From NCBI RefSeq assembly GCF_003148745.1, contig NZ_QGGU01000003.1, forward strand, positions 124,001 through 188,000: DNA of 64,000 bases, in the 5' to 3' direction. This DNA is from Pleionea mediterranea. Lineage in GTDB: Bacteria > Pseudomonadota > Gammaproteobacteria > Enterobacterales > Kangiellaceae. Under the pieces are notes generated by a model. It did no database searches, was not told the origin of the DNA, and saw only the letters and a list, made by a program, of their open reading frames with translations. The translations under genes and the position numbers were made by a program. Positions within the stretch are counted from its first letter, which is position 1. Each line of letters opens with the position of its first letter. Of this stretch, positions 1 to 12,840 are shown piece after piece.

Positions 1-660
1 GGTTTTTTCCGACTGTTGTTTTCGGGATTGTTGTGTTGGAGACAATTCTTGTTGAGTCGGCTCACTACTTTCTGAACCAGCACTCTGCTTAGCCGCCACA
101 TCATCTTCACCGGTTTGCTCAACCAGTTTACCCTTGTTATTGACCCGGCAGTCTAGAGTTACCACTTTTTGAATATCATCCAGCTCAAGGGTCATGGTCA
201 AACTTAACTCATCATCCACCAGTGCCAGTTGTTCGCGGCATTCAAATCGTCCGCCAAGTACACTTAAGTTAGTGACAATCACCCGCGCCGGATGGGTGTT
301 TTGAGTTTGATTGGTCAGGGTTGCTGCAATGTCGCAATTGACTCTGACAGCGGAGCGAACCTCTACCGCTTCCACCTGTTTTGGCATGGCCAGATGAATA
401 TAGGGCGACGGTGAAGTGCGCATCACCAACACTTTGGCCGAAAATCCACTGGCAACATTATTCACCACAAAACGTAAGGTCACCATTTGATCTTCTCTAA
501 GAAACACCACTTTTTTTTGTTTCTCGACAGGCGCAGAAATAATGACACTGCAATCAGGTAAAAAGCCAATCAGTTTCACCGGATAACGGGCGTCTGAATC
601 CGGTGAAATCTGCAACTGCATAATATCGCCCATTTTTAGGCCAAGATCTGAAAACCGCAT
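1..660 (-). CDS. YcgR-like PilZ domain protein, C-terminus cut by window edge
   Basis: An open frame runs on the minus strand from an ATG at 658-660 to the window edge without a stop (about 220 residues visible). Residues ~1-100 resemble the YcgR N-terminal (PilZN) domain. Residues ~102-200 carry the PilZ c-di-GMP signature: R102-S-A-V-R106, followed ~25 residues later by N-L-S-V-L-G-G, matching RxxxR plus (D/N)xSxxG. The visible tail is rich in Gln and Ser and looks disordered. Proteins of this build bind c-di-GMP and commonly act as flagellar brakes or envelope regulators. It is divergent from aat, with a 74-bp gap. The true C-terminus lies outside the window, so fused downstream domains cannot be excluded. 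Confidence 0.75.
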   Translation of the reverse strand, partial: MRFSDLGLKMGDIMQLQISPDSDARYPVKLIGFLPDCSVIISAPVEKQKKVVFLREDQMVTLRFVVNNVASGFSAKVLVMRTSPSPYIHLAMPKQVEAVEVRSAVRVNCDIAATLTNQTQNTHPARVIVTNLSVLGGRFECREQLALVDDELSLTMTLELDDIQKVVTLDCRVNNKGKLVEQTGEDDVAAKQSAGSESSEPTQQELSPTQQSRKQQSEKT

Positions 661-734
661 TGGTATAATAGAAAACCTGTGTTAATAAATACTTATAATT
701 TAGTGTAGCTGTTTTAAATACTGATGAGTTAAAA

Positions 735-1451
735 ATGTCGTTGGAATTACCCTTTATTGAACAACCCGATGATTTTCCTGATGTTACGCAGGCGTTGCAC
801 GATCCTAATGGTCTGCTTGGGTTTGGTTGTGTGTTATCCAATGAATTACTGATTAATGCTTATTATCAGGGTATTTTCCCCTGGTTTAATCCTGGTGAGC
901 CAGTATTCTGGTGGAGTCCCGATCCAAGAGCAGGCTTTTTTCCGGAGCACAGCAAACCGTCTAAAAGTTTGCGAAAAGTATTACGACAGGCAAACTTTAG
1001 AGTAACGTTGAATCATGATTTTCATGGTGTGATCACGGCTTGTGCCGAGACCGCACCAAACCGCCCTGCCACCTGGATCACACAAGAAATGATTGCCGCC
1101 TATGGTAATCTGCACGAAGAAGGCGTAGCCCATTCAGTTGAAGTCTGGCAGCAACAACAATTGGTCGGTGGCCTTTATGGCCTATCACTGGGTCAATTAT
1201 TTTTTGGTGAGTCGATGTTTCACAGAGCCAGCAACGCATCAAAAGTAGCGCTATTTTACTTGATGCAACATTGCCGTTCAGCGGGATTTCCACTGATTGA
1301 TTGCCAAATGCCAAATCCTCATCTGATGAGCCTTGGTGCCAAAGAGGTTTCCCGAACAGAGTTTCTGAGCTATCTTAAACAATACAGAGATCAAACCGTG
1401 CCTCCAAATTTCTGGCAACCTTCAGAATTATCGGAGCTGTATAATTTTTAG
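735..1451 (+). CDS. aat: Leucyl/phenylalanyl-tRNA--protein transferase
   Basis: Cytoplasmic enzyme that transfers Leu or Phe from charged tRNA to proteins with N-terminal Lys or Arg, creating a type 2 N-degron for ClpS/ClpAP. The 238-residue length is normal for the family. The family core FPWFNPGEPVFWWSPDPRAG is intact, as are the GGLYG and FFGESMF segments. It is followed after 14 bp by bpt, and clpA and clpS lie 1.4-4.2 kb away, so the whole bacterial N-degron route is local. The aat-bpt-infA order next to clpA is common in Gammaproteobacteria. Confidence 0.97.
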   Translation: MSLELPFIEQPDDFPDVTQALHDPNGLLGFGCVLSNELLINAYYQGIFPWFNPGEPVFWWSPDPRAGFFPEHSKPSKSLRKVLRQANFRVTLNHDFHGVITACAETAPNRPATWITQEMIAAYGNLHEEGVAHSVEVWQQQQLVGGLYGLSLGQLFFGESMFHRASNASKVALFYLMQHCRSAGFPLIDCQMPNPHLMSLGAKEVSRTEFLSYLKQYRDQTVPPNFWQPSELSELYNF

Positions 1452-1465
1452 ATGGGTGGAATCTG

Positions 1466-2188
1466 GTGCAACAAGATCCAAACGACGAATTACTAAAACT
1501 GACTTTTTACGCAACCCCGGCGCACAGTTGCTCTTATCTTAGTGATGAGCAGGCGACCACGGTTTTTCTTGATCCGGAAAAACGCATCAGTCAAAAACTC
1601 TACACCCGGCTCAGTGAAACAGGGTTTCGTCGTAGTGGCAATCACATCTACCGTCCTCATTGCGAAACCTGTCAGGCTTGTGTGCCCGTCCGAGTGCCGG
1701 TAAATCTATTTAACGCCAATCGTTCACAACGTCGCTGCCTAAAAAAAGCACAAAGATTTCATTATCGATTTGAACCCGCTACCTACAGTCAGGAGCACTA
1801 TCGACTTTACGAAGCGTACATCGGCGAACGTCATGGTGATGGCGATATGTATCCACCCTCTGAGCAACAATACAAAGACTTTTTGCTTAGTCCCTGGGCT
1901 CATACCCAATTTATGTCATTTTATGATGGTACTCAGCTCATTGCCTGTGCGGTGGTGGATCTATTGGATAATGGATTTTCTGCTGTTTACACTTATTACG
2001 ATCCGGAATACGCCCATTACAGTTTAGGCAAATTTGCAATATTGAGTTTGATACAGGAGGCTCAGTTGCGACAGCTTAAATACGTCTACCTGGGGTATCT
2101 GGTAAAAGACTGCCAAAAAATGAAGTATAAATCAGAATACCGCCCGCTCGACTGTCATATCGGAAACCGCTGGGTTCGTTTAAATTAA
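1466..2188 (+). CDS. bpt: Aspartate/glutamate leucyltransferase (Bpt/Ate family)
   Basis: Transfers Leu from Leu-tRNA to N-terminal Asp or Glu, feeding the same ClpS/ClpAP route as Aat. Length is 240 residues. The N-terminal half holds the family Cys pair C-E-T-C-Q-A-C (about residues 68-74) within the conserved HCETCQACVPVRV region. The C-terminal half has the GNAT-like core, with YVYLGYLVKDCQKMKYK near the end. The start is GTG, preceded by GGTGGA inside the 14-bp gap after aat. The upstream ATG at 1452 is out of frame. It is co-transcribed with aat. Confidence 0.95.
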   Translation: MQQDPNDELLKLTFYATPAHSCSYLSDEQATTVFLDPEKRISQKLYTRLSETGFRRSGNHIYRPHCETCQACVPVRVPVNLFNANRSQRRCLKKAQRFHYRFEPATYSQEHYRLYEAYIGERHGDGDMYPPSEQQYKDFLLSPWAHTQFMSFYDGTQLIACAVVDLLDNGFSAVYTYYDPEYAHYSLGKFAILSLIQEAQLRQLKYVYLGYLVKDCQKMKYKSEYRPLDCHIGNRWVRLN

Positions 2189-2337
2189 AGCCGGTATAAA
2201 TTAATAGACTGGCGACGGCAGAATTAACGCTCAATCGACTTAATTTTGGCACGAAATCTGGTTAAATAATTTACAAATGATTAATTTGTTTTGATTATTC
2301 CGACGCATTAAGGCATCATTACGCGCTCAAATTTTAA

Positions 2338-2586
<249 letters not shown>

Positions 2587-2671
2587 ATACGTAAAATACC
2601 GCTATCCGGTAAATTTATCTTTTCGAATCGTTACGCAACAGGCGATTGAAACGATAAATTCGAAATTGCAA

Positions 2672-2705
2672 AAAATAAGGCCTGATTAATCAGGCCTTAT
2701 TTTTA
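2672..2705. terminator. Bidirectional intrinsic terminator between infA and clpA
   Basis: A perfect palindrome AAATAAGGCCTGAT / ATCAGGCCTTATTT, with its A-rich left and T-rich right ends, gives a G+C-centred hairpin with a T tract on both strands. It sits in the convergent gap, 85 bp after infA and 187 bp after clpA. Confidence 0.9.
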
Positions 2706-2739
2706 TGGTTTTCTAACGCTTATTTACGCAATCCAAATG

Positions 2740-2799
2740 ATCAGGTCTACTGATGGCCAGCTCTCGTGATAGCCTGTTCTCCTGATAATCAGGTCTACT
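2740..2799. repeat. Repeated 12-mer ATCAGGTCTACT in the infA-clpA gap
   Basis: The same 12 bases occur at 2740-2751 and 2788-2799. The following stretch (~2840-2885) is a simple, degenerate CTATTACCATTA-type repeat. No gene is seen here. It belongs to a general pattern of short direct duplications in this window. Confidence 0.6.
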
Positions 2800-2892
2800 A
2801 TACGAGTAGTTATACAGCCACTATTAGAATAATAACCGGGCACTAACTTATTATCATTAGCTATTACCATTAACTATTACCACCAGTTACCT

Positions 2893-5172
2893 TTATTCGG
2901 TGGTTGCCATTTCTTCTTTCGCGATAATTTCAAACGACAGAACCTGTGCGCCATCGGTGTGATTCACTTTCACTTGACCGCCATTCGACAAACGCCCAAA
3001 CAATAGCTCATCTGCCAGCGGCTTTTTAAGCTCTTCTCGTATCACTCGCTCCATGGGTCGAGCGCCCATATTGGCATCATAGCCTTTCTCGCATAACCAT
3101 TTGCGCGCCACTTGCGATACTTCAAGATTGACATGCTTATCATCAAGCTGGGTTTGCAGTTCAACAATAAATTTATCAACCACCGACAGAAGAACTTCTT
3201 CTGACAATCCTTTAAACCAGACAATCGCATCGAGACGGTTTCTGAACTCAGGTGTAAAGGTCTGATTAATGACTTCGATGTTGTCATTCTCTTTATTATT
3301 TTGCTGGAAGCCAATGGAAGGCTTAATCAACTCAGCGGCGCCAGCATTCGTAGTCATCACCAGAATAATGTTTCTAAAATCTGCTTTTCGGCCGTTATTG
3401 TCGGTTAACGTGCCGTGATCCATAACTTGAAGCAATAAGTTATAAACATCTGGATGGGCTTTTTCAATCTCGTCGAGCAGCACCACGGCATGGGGGTTTT
3501 TATTGACCGCTTCGGTCAGTAAGCCCCCCTGATCGTATCCAACATAGCCCGGAGGCGCACCAATCAAGCGAGAAACCGTATGCCGCTCCATATACTCCGA
3601 CATATCAAAGCGGATCAACTCGATTCCCATAACCTTGGCCAACTGCCGGGTTACTTCGGTTTTACCTACTCCGGTTGGGCCTGCGAATAAAAATGAACCC
3701 ACCGGCTTATCTTCAATACCCAATCCGGAACGGGACAGCTTGATTGCGTTTGATAAGGTATCGATAGCTTCGTCCTGACCAAACACCACCATTTTCAAAT
3801 TGCGTTCGAGATTTTTTAGAGAATCTTTATCCGACGCAGAAACCGTCTTAGGTGGAATTTTAGCGATCTTAGCGACAATACTTTCAATATCATGCACACC
3901 TATCAGTTTTTTGCGCTTCGAGGTGGGTTGTAAACGTTGATTCGCGCCAGCTTCATCAATCACATCAATCGCTTTATCGGGCAAATGACGATCATTGATA
4001 TAACGGGCCGATAATTCCGCCGCCGCTTTTAAAGCCGGAGATGAATACTTCACATCATGATGATTTTCATAACGTGACTTCAGCCCCTGTAAAATCTTTA
4101 TGGTTTCCTCAACGCTTGGCTCATTAATGTCTATTTTCTGAAAACGACGCGCCAGAGCACGATCTTTTTCAAAAATGCCGCGATATTCCTGAAATGTAGT
4201 GGATCCCATACACCGCAGCTCACCACTGGCTAACATGGGTTTAATCAGGTTTGAAGCATCCATAACACCGCCAGAGGCCGCGCCTGCACCAATAATGGTG
4301 TGGATTTCATCAATAAATAAGATCGCATGTTCCTGCTTTTTTAAATCCGCAAGCAATGCTTTTAAACGTTTTTCAAAATCGCCCCGATACTTGGTGCCAG
4401 CCAGCAGAGCACCCAAATCAAGCGAATACACAGTGGCATCGGCAATCACTTCTGGCACATCTTCGTCGACAATCCGTTTCGCCAGGCCTTCAGCCAGCGC
4501 AGTTTTACCCACTCCAGCTTCACCCACAAACAAAGGATTATTTTTACGACGACGACACAACACCTGCACTGCACGTTCCAGCTCAGGACCCCGGCCAACC
4601 AGAGGATCGATGTGGCCTTCTTCCGCCTGTTCATTTAAGTTTGATGCATAAGCTTCAAGCGGAGAGTTGCCAGTCGATTCCTGCCCAACCTCTTCTTCAA
4701 TATCCGATGTAGTATTGGGATCGGCTTCGTCTTCGCCGACTTTGGAAATACCGTGTGAAATGTAATTCACAATATCCAGACGGGTAATTTTTTGCTGCTG
4801 CAGGAAATAAACGGCCTGACTTTCCTGCTCACTGAAAATAGCCACCAGAACATTGGCACCGGTCACTTCTTTTTTACCTGAGGACTGCACATGAAATACC
4901 GCGCGCTGCAATACCCGCTGAAAACCTAAAGTAGGTTGTGTTTCACGACCTTCATCGTGTTGCGGAATAAGGGGGGTGGTTTCGTCGACAAACTCGGTCA
5001 GCTGCTGCTTGAGTGATGACAGATCCGCACCGCAAGACTGAAGTACATTGGAAGCAATCAAGTTATCCAACAACGCAAGCAATAAGTGTTCAACCGTCAT
5101 AAATTCATGACGTTTATCTCGCGCCTGCTTGAAAGCAAGGTTTAGCGTTAATTCGAGATCTTTACTTAGCAT
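2893..5172 (-). CDS. clpA: ATP-dependent Clp protease ATP-binding subunit ClpA
   Basis: AAA+ unfoldase that forms a hexamer on ClpP and unfolds ssrA-tagged and ClpS-delivered N-degron substrates in the cytoplasm. Length is 759 residues, the usual ClpA size. An N-terminal double Clp-N domain (~1-145) is followed by an acidic linker. AAA-1 has Walker A GEAGVGKTALAEG with LLFIDEIHTIIGAG, and AAA-2 has Walker A GPTGVGKTEVTRQ with VLLDEIEKAHP. The lack of the ClpB middle coiled coil separates it from ClpB. It lies 115 bp downstream of clpS on the same strand. No clpP is in the window. Confidence 0.98.
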   Translation of the reverse strand: MLSKDLELTLNLAFKQARDKRHEFMTVEHLLLALLDNLIASNVLQSCGADLSSLKQQLTEFVDETTPLIPQHDEGRETQPTLGFQRVLQRAVFHVQSSGKKEVTGANVLVAIFSEQESQAVYFLQQQKITRLDIVNYISHGISKVGEDEADPNTTSDIEEEVGQESTGNSPLEAYASNLNEQAEEGHIDPLVGRGPELERAVQVLCRRRKNNPLFVGEAGVGKTALAEGLAKRIVDEDVPEVIADATVYSLDLGALLAGTKYRGDFEKRLKALLADLKKQEHAILFIDEIHTIIGAGAASGGVMDASNLIKPMLASGELRCMGSTTFQEYRGIFEKDRALARRFQKIDINEPSVEETIKILQGLKSRYENHHDVKYSSPALKAAAELSARYINDRHLPDKAIDVIDEAGANQRLQPTSKRKKLIGVHDIESIVAKIAKIPPKTVSASDKDSLKNLERNLKMVVFGQDEAIDTLSNAIKLSRSGLGIEDKPVGSFLFAGPTGVGKTEVTRQLAKVMGIELIRFDMSEYMERHTVSRLIGAPPGYVGYDQGGLLTEAVNKNPHAVVLLDEIEKAHPDVYNLLLQVMDHGTLTDNNGRKADFRNIILVMTTNAGAAELIKPSIGFQQNNKENDNIEVINQTFTPEFRNRLDAIVWFKGLSEEVLLSVVDKFIVELQTQLDDKHVNLEVSQVARKWLCEKGYDANMGARPMERVIREELKKPLADELLFGRLSNGGQVKVNHTDGAQVLSFEIIAKEEMATTE

Positions 5173-5287
5173 AACAACACCTTTTACAGCTGGAAAAAAA
5201 TAATGCGGCGTATCAAAACGAGACGAATCAGTTATCGCTCAACTCTATTATCTCTCATAAGCATTTATGATCGACGTTGAACACCGG

Positions 5288-5614
5288 CTATGCTTCTTCC
5301 ATCACACACATCAGCGGATGGTTATTGGCTTTCGAGTATTCATTGACCTGAACGACTTTGGTTTCTGCGATTTCGCTGCGGTAAACACCGCACACGCCTT
5401 TGCCATCGTAGTGAACCTGTAACATGATTTTAGTCGCCTGCTCTCTCTGTTTGCCAAAAAACTTCATAATAACTTCAACCACAAAGTCCATGGGTGAATA
5501 GTCGTCATTCAGTAGTACAACTTTGTACATTGGCGGCGGTTTTACTTCGGGCTCAGATTCTTCTACCGCAATCCCGTGATCGATTTCCCAATCGTTCTGA
5601 TCTTGATGACTCAT
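5288..5614 (-). CDS. clpS: ClpA adaptor ClpS
   Basis: N-recognin that binds N-terminal Leu, Phe, Trp or Tyr and hands substrates to ClpA. Length is 108 residues. The core PPMYKVVLLNDDYSPMDFVV contains the NDD and M-D-F residues of the N-degron pocket. H67-Y-D-G-K is also typical, and the end (HPLMCVMEEA) matches the family. It is upstream of clpA in the same direction and divergent from cspD. Confidence 0.97.
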   Translation of the reverse strand: MSHQDQNDWEIDHGIAVEESEPEVKPPPMYKVVLLNDDYSPMDFVVEVIMKFFGKQREQATKIMLQVHYDGKGVCGVYRSEIAETKVVQVNEYSKANNHPLMCVMEEA

Positions 5615-5861
5615 AATTTAAATATAGTTTACCGAGAAAATTTTGCTTGAAAATGTGACATTGATTGGAGAATACCACACACTGATTATTTATGGTGATT
5701 ATGGGTTCGAAAATGATATTTTCAAGCTCACAAAAATGGCCAAAACTTGACAATGCTCATTATTTGTGCAAATTATTGGTCTGGTGCTTCAAATTGCAGA
5801 ACAATCAAAAACTTATAGCGATTTGAGATGTAATCACTGTTCAGGATAGAGGAAAGCAGTT

Positions 5862-6083
5862 ATGCCTATGGGAACCGTTAAATGGTTTAATAATGCCAAA
5901 GGGTACGGATTTATTCGATCCGAGCAAGGTGACGAAGATATTTTCGTTCACTATTCTACAATCAACATGGACGGCTATAGAAGCCTGAAGGCTGGACAGG
6001 AAGTTAAATTTGAAGTTAGTGAAGGGCCTAAAGGCTTGCACGCATCGGACATAGTTCCTGCGGAAGCTAACTTAGAAGAGTAA
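5862..6083 (+). CDS. cspD: Cold-shock-domain protein CspD
   Basis: A 73-residue single cold-shock domain. RNP1 is K-G-Y-G-F-I and RNP2 is D-I-F-V-H-Y. The segment HYSTINMDGYRSLKAGQ and the tail GPKGLHASDIVPAE follow CspD rather than CspA. In E. coli CspD is a stationary-phase toxin-like inhibitor of replication initiation. The position next to clpS (divergent, 247-bp gap) and icd is the usual one for cspD. The start has GAGGAAAG upstream. Confidence 0.93.
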   Translation: MPMGTVKWFNNAKGYGFIRSEQGDEDIFVHYSTINMDGYRSLKAGQEVKFEVSEGPKGLHASDIVPAEANLEE

Positions 6084-6090
6084 AATAAAA

Positions 6091-6116
6091 AAGGCTCCGT
6101 TACGGAGCCTTTTTTA
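6091..6116. terminator. Bidirectional terminator between cspD and icd
   Basis: The stem AAGGCTCCGT/ACGGAGCCTT has A-rich and T-rich flanks on both strands. It begins 8 bp after the cspD stop and lies 26 bp before the icd stop, which is convergent. Confidence 0.92.
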
Positions 6117-6141
6117 TTACTGTTTATCTAACGATTTACAA

Positions 6142-8418
<2,277 letters not shown>

Positions 8419-8615
8419 TTAAACTAATGGTATTGTTTTAAAATTCAGTGATTAAGCGGCGCGTATTATACGCTAAATCAAATTCATCTGCACTGCACAA
8501 AAAGTCTTATAAAGGTACAATAGCGGCCTAATGCAGGGGTGAGCCAAAGTATAGACCATAACAGGCATCTAACAGACATAAGCCCAGTCTGACTTTAAGC
8601 CCCATATTTAGTGGC

Positions 8616-9200
8616 ATGATAACAAGCAAGAGTAAAATGAATCCTAAACCACAGCGTAACAATCAACCAACCAAAGTGGTGTTATTCAATAAACCCTTTA
8701 ATACTCTGTGCCAGTTTACCGGAGAGCCCGGCGACAGTGTTCTGGCCGACTATATTCCTATTAAGCAGGTGTACGCAGCCGGACGTCTGGATAAAGATTC
8801 GGAAGGCCTGCTGTTGCTTACCAACAATGGCAAGCTGCAGCATAAAATTACTGATCCTCGCCATAAACAGCAAAAAATCTATTGGGTGCAGGTGGAAAAT
8901 ATACCCAGTGATCAGGCCATAGAACAGCTCTGCTCAGGTGTTCAACTAAAAGACGGTATGACGCAACCGGCTTCTGTTTCGCGGATTTCTGAACCCGATG
9001 TCTGGCCTCGAAATCCACCGGTTCGAGAACGACAGAATATTCCAACCTGTTGGCTGGAGATAAAATTAACAGAAGGCAAAAATCGTCAGGTACGCCGAAT
9101 GACAGCAGCGGTTGGCCACCCTACTCTGCGCCTGATCCGCGCACAAATTGGCCAGTGGAGTTTAGGTGATTTAAAACCGGGCGAGTACAAGCTGGTGTAA
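8616..9200 (+). CDS. rluE: 23S rRNA pseudouridine synthase RluE
   Basis: RsuA/RluB/E/F-type pseudouridine synthase; RluE modifies U2457 of 23S rRNA. Length is 194 residues, without the N-terminal S4 domain found in RluB, RluF and RsuA. The catalytic motif GRLDKDSEGLLLLTNNG contains the Asp nucleophile, and the C-terminal KLTEGKNRQVRRMTAAVGHP motif is intact. A second in-frame ATG at 8637 is possible as the start. It is followed by a Nudix hydrolase, as in many Gammaproteobacteria. Confidence 0.92.
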   Translation: MITSKSKMNPKPQRNNQPTKVVLFNKPFNTLCQFTGEPGDSVLADYIPIKQVYAAGRLDKDSEGLLLLTNNGKLQHKITDPRHKQQKIYWVQVENIPSDQAIEQLCSGVQLKDGMTQPASVSRISEPDVWPRNPPVRERQNIPTCWLEIKLTEGKNRQVRRMTAAVGHPTLRLIRAQIGQWSLGDLKPGEYKLV

Positions 9201-9279
9201 TGTAATCATCAGCCTCCCAAATAAAACTCAATCATTCATGCGTTATTACAATAACCTACAATCCTCAGGATAATTCATA

Positions 9280-9795
9280 ATGTCATCCATACATGTCACG
9301 GTAGCGGCCATAATTGTTAAAAAAGACGATAAAGACCATCAATACCTGATTGTCGAAGAGCGTAACTCAAAGGGCAAAACCGTCTACAATCAGCCCGCAG
9401 GCCATGTGGAGCCAGAAGAATCCATTGAGCAGGCGGTGATCCGTGAAGTGTATGAAGAAACCGGGCTTAATTTTACGCCTCAATTTCTGGTCGGAAACTA
9501 CTTTTTAAGTCCGGCCACAAATGGCAAACATTATTTACGCTTTTGTTTTTATGGTGAAGTAGAGGACTGCTCAAAGCTCGCTCCGCAAGATGACGATATT
9601 GTCGCCGCACACTGGATGAGCCTTGAACAAATTGTCGGCCTGGGACGACAACTGCGCAGTGCACTGGTGCTGCAATGTTTAAGTGATTTTCTTGATAATA
9701 AACGCTACCCATTGTCGCAATTTCACTTTACTTCAAATGAGCTCGAGCTGGCCGATTTATGCTATACTCGCCTGCCTTCAAATAAGGACGGATAA
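9280..9795 (+). CDS. Nudix hydrolase (NudJ-like)
   Basis: Hydrolyses a nucleoside diphosphate linked to another moiety. NudJ of E. coli is a thiamine- and nucleoside-diphosphate phosphatase. Length is 171 residues. The Nudix box is complete: Gly-His-Val-Glu at ~45, then a spaced REVYEETGL segment, matching GX5EX7REUXEEXGU. The rluE-nudJ-mnmA-hflD order supports a NudJ assignment, but the substrate cannot be read from the sequence. Confidence 0.85.
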   Translation: MSSIHVTVAAIIVKKDDKDHQYLIVEERNSKGKTVYNQPAGHVEPEESIEQAVIREVYEETGLNFTPQFLVGNYFLSPATNGKHYLRFCFYGEVEDCSKLAPQDDDIVAAHWMSLEQIVGLGRQLRSALVLQCLSDFLDNKRYPLSQFHFTSNELELADLCYTRLPSNKDG

Positions 9796-9867
9796 TCCCA
9801 CCTTATTTCAAAAGATTGATAGTAAAAAATTCGTTTGAATATACTGTTTAATAAAAAGACTGTTTAA

Positions 9868-10983
<1,116 letters not shown>

Positions 10984-11010
10984 TCGATTAAAACAAAGGT
11001 TACGCAAATT

Positions 11011-11628
11011 ATGGAAAACGTTGTATTGGCACTTGCAGCAATCTCGCAAGCCATTGAGCAGGTACAAAAAATTGCATGGAAAGGCAAAATGGATGATGCC
11101 GATGCAATGCCTTTAATTAAAAGTATTTTTAATCTGGAACCTGAATCGATTGTCGATCTTTATTCCGGTAGCGCCAGCTTAACATCGGGACTTCGTTTAT
11201 TTCGTGCACAGTTGCAATCGGGTAATCAGGAACGCAATGCTGAGTACGGTAAATACCTGGCCAATATATTAACGCTGCAAAAACAATTTACCAAACAACC
11301 GCAAGTCCAGGAAGTTTTAACCTCACGTATCGAACACACTCGGCGCCTACTCGATTATGACGACATAATGTCACCCAGTGTTTTATCGTCAATTGCTGAC
11401 TGTTACAGCCAGAGCATCAGCAACCTTCCGTTACGCATTCAGGTGCAAGGCAGCCCAGAGGTTCTTCAAAACAAACACAATCAGGATAAAATTCGCGCCC
11501 TGTTATTAGCTGCAGTAAGAGCCGCCGTACTTTGGCGTCAATTAGGCGGCAAGAAACGACAGTTTTTATTCAAACGCCAGCAACTTTGTGATGTGGCGAA
11601 TCAACTATTGAAACAACCGGTTTATTAG
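11011..11628 (+). CDS. hflD: High frequency lysogenization protein HflD
   Basis: A 205-residue, mostly helical, membrane-associated protein. In E. coli it binds lambda CII and lowers lysogeny; its cellular role is otherwise unclear. The whole length matches the HflD/YcfC family (ALAAISQAIEQVQKIAWKG at the start, LGGKKRQFLFKRQQL near the end). It is second in the mnmA-hflD unit. purB, the usual next gene, is not present; convergent small hypotheticals follow instead. Confidence 0.92.
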   Translation: MENVVLALAAISQAIEQVQKIAWKGKMDDADAMPLIKSIFNLEPESIVDLYSGSASLTSGLRLFRAQLQSGNQERNAEYGKYLANILTLQKQFTKQPQVQEVLTSRIEHTRRLLDYDDIMSPSVLSSIADCYSQSISNLPLRIQVQGSPEVLQNKHNQDKIRALLLAAVRAAVLWRQLGGKKRQFLFKRQQLCDVANQLLKQPVY

Positions 11629-11655
11629 TTTGCAGAGTCTGCACAATCATTAATG

Positions 11656-11889
11656 CTAATTTAGCAAGTCATTTACACCATACAACTCGAAGAAAAAGGC
11701 CAGGTATCCAATTAATAATCCCATAGCCACAAAAAAGTAATATTCCCCAAATTTATCGATGTATGTGAAGAATTGCGCGAATACGATTATCAAGATAAAT
11801 GAAAACAAAAATATCAAATTTTGCGGCATTAATCTCCCAATAACCGCACCGACTATAAGCGCTATTAAAAATGAAATTAATCGTTTCAT
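11656..11889 (-). CDS. Small hypothetical inner-membrane protein
   Basis: A 77-residue protein with three hydrophobic segments (about 4-19, 26-44 and 50-70), predicted wholly membrane-embedded. No family is recognised. The local DNA is AT-rich. It is convergent with hflD (27 bp) and co-directional with the next three small genes, with gaps of about 100 bp or more that do not look like a tight operon. Confidence 0.5.
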   Translation of the reverse strand: MKRLISFLIALIVGAVIGRLMPQNLIFLFSFILIIVFAQFFTYIDKFGEYYFFVAMGLLIGYLAFFFELYGVNDLLN

Positions 11890-11991
11890 GCTTTATCGTT
11901 AAAGAGACCTTAAAGCCAACATACTCTTATAGGTAAATTACTATAGAATGATCTGCTTTACCTCATTTCAATGCGTAACCATGTTAATACT

Positions 11992-12330
11992 TTAGCTTTT
12001 GAGCGCACTCAACATTACTTTCTCATAAAACAAAAACAAGTAAAGAAACAAGGCAAGCAGCAATCCCGCTGGAATCAACGAGTCTTTAAAAACGTATAGT
12101 TTTGCTAAACCAATTAAAACTGATGCAGTCTGAATTGCCCAAAACATATACTTAAAGGACCTCTCTGACTTAATCATCTTAATTATAGCGATATAATTAA
12201 GGAACAGCCAAGTATTAACGCATAAGACAATTATTACCGGTATAAATAAGCCCTTAGTTAATAAAACACCTGGTAGTGTCATAAGAACGATTAAGCCAAA
12301 AACTAATTTTTTAGGATCGATATTATTCAT
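11992..12330 (-). CDS. Hypothetical membrane protein, 112 aa
   Basis: Four hydrophobic segments (about 8-28, 30-50, 62-82 and 86-108) predict a small multi-pass inner-membrane protein. No family is recognised. It has many Lys codons and low G+C, like its neighbours. Gaps of 93-102 bp separate it from the flanking genes on the same strand. Confidence 0.55.
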   Translation of the reverse strand: MNNIDPKKLVFGLIVLMTLPGVLLTKGLFIPVIIVLCVNTWLFLNYIAIIKMIKSERSFKYMFWAIQTASVLIGLAKLYVFKDSLIPAGLLLALFLYLFLFYEKVMLSALKS

Positions 12331-12423
12331 TTTTTGTTAGCACCAAAATAATTCATTCTTTTAAACTGTATAAAATAGACCAACTCCCATGTTCACTTTC
12401 TACACCAAACCAGTCATTTTCTA

Positions 12424-12840
12424 CTAAAAATTAGATTTATATTCTTTAAACTTACAAATAACACTTTTTAAACCTTGTTCATTTTTTTGATAAAAAATGT
12501 ATTCTCTATCAACTGGCTTAGCAAATACCCTACCATTTGGTCGCTCAATAAGCTCTATAATAAAGTGACCATATCCATGACTACAGTGTTTTGAAGTAGC
12601 AATCGAAACAAATGGAATGCTGAGTTTATCCATATCCATTTCAGCGTGCTCTTTTACTAGATAAAGCTTTGCTATGCCACCATCACTTTTCAAATATGCG
12701 CTTACAGCGATTTCATAATCCAAATAATCTTCAGTCTCCATTATTAATTCTAAAAAGTTCAACCCAATTCTTTTTTCTGCACATGCACTTAGTGATAACA
12801 CTAATAAAAAAGAGGTAATTAAAGCCCTACTAATTCTCAC
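12424..12840 (-). CDS. Hypothetical lipoprotein (138 aa, GTG start)
   Basis: The open frame can extend to 12921, but the better start is GTG at 12838-12840. AAGGAG lies 6 bases upstream, and the protein then begins with a clean lipoprotein signal: R-I-S-R, a hydrophobic stretch, and lipobox L-S-A-C with Cys at residue ~20. The mature part has no recognised domain. It contains several Cys and Tyr residues and predicted beta strands. It is probably anchored in the periplasm or outer membrane; function unknown. Confidence 0.6.
   Translation of the reverse strand: MRISRALITSFLLVLSLSACAEKRIGLNFLELIMETEDYLDYEIAVSAYLKSDGGIAKLYLVKEHAEMDMDKLSIPFVSIATSKHCSHGYGHFIIELIERPNGRVFAKPVDREYIFYQKNEQGLKSVICKFKEYKSNF

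Noticed and set aside
2587-2892. tRNA-Ser (serW-like) between infA and clpA
   Set aside because: E. coli has serW here, but no cloverleaf, T-loop GTTCGAATC or CCA end was found; the space holds a terminator and simple repeats.
4199-4712. Two overlapping plus-strand ORFs of 150 and 118 codons
   Set aside because: They lie antisense inside clpA AAA-1, lack ribosome sites and have Pro/Ser-rich composition typical of shadow frames.
5841-6041. Antisense ORF over cspD
   Set aside because: It is the complement of a highly conserved cold-shock gene with no independent support.
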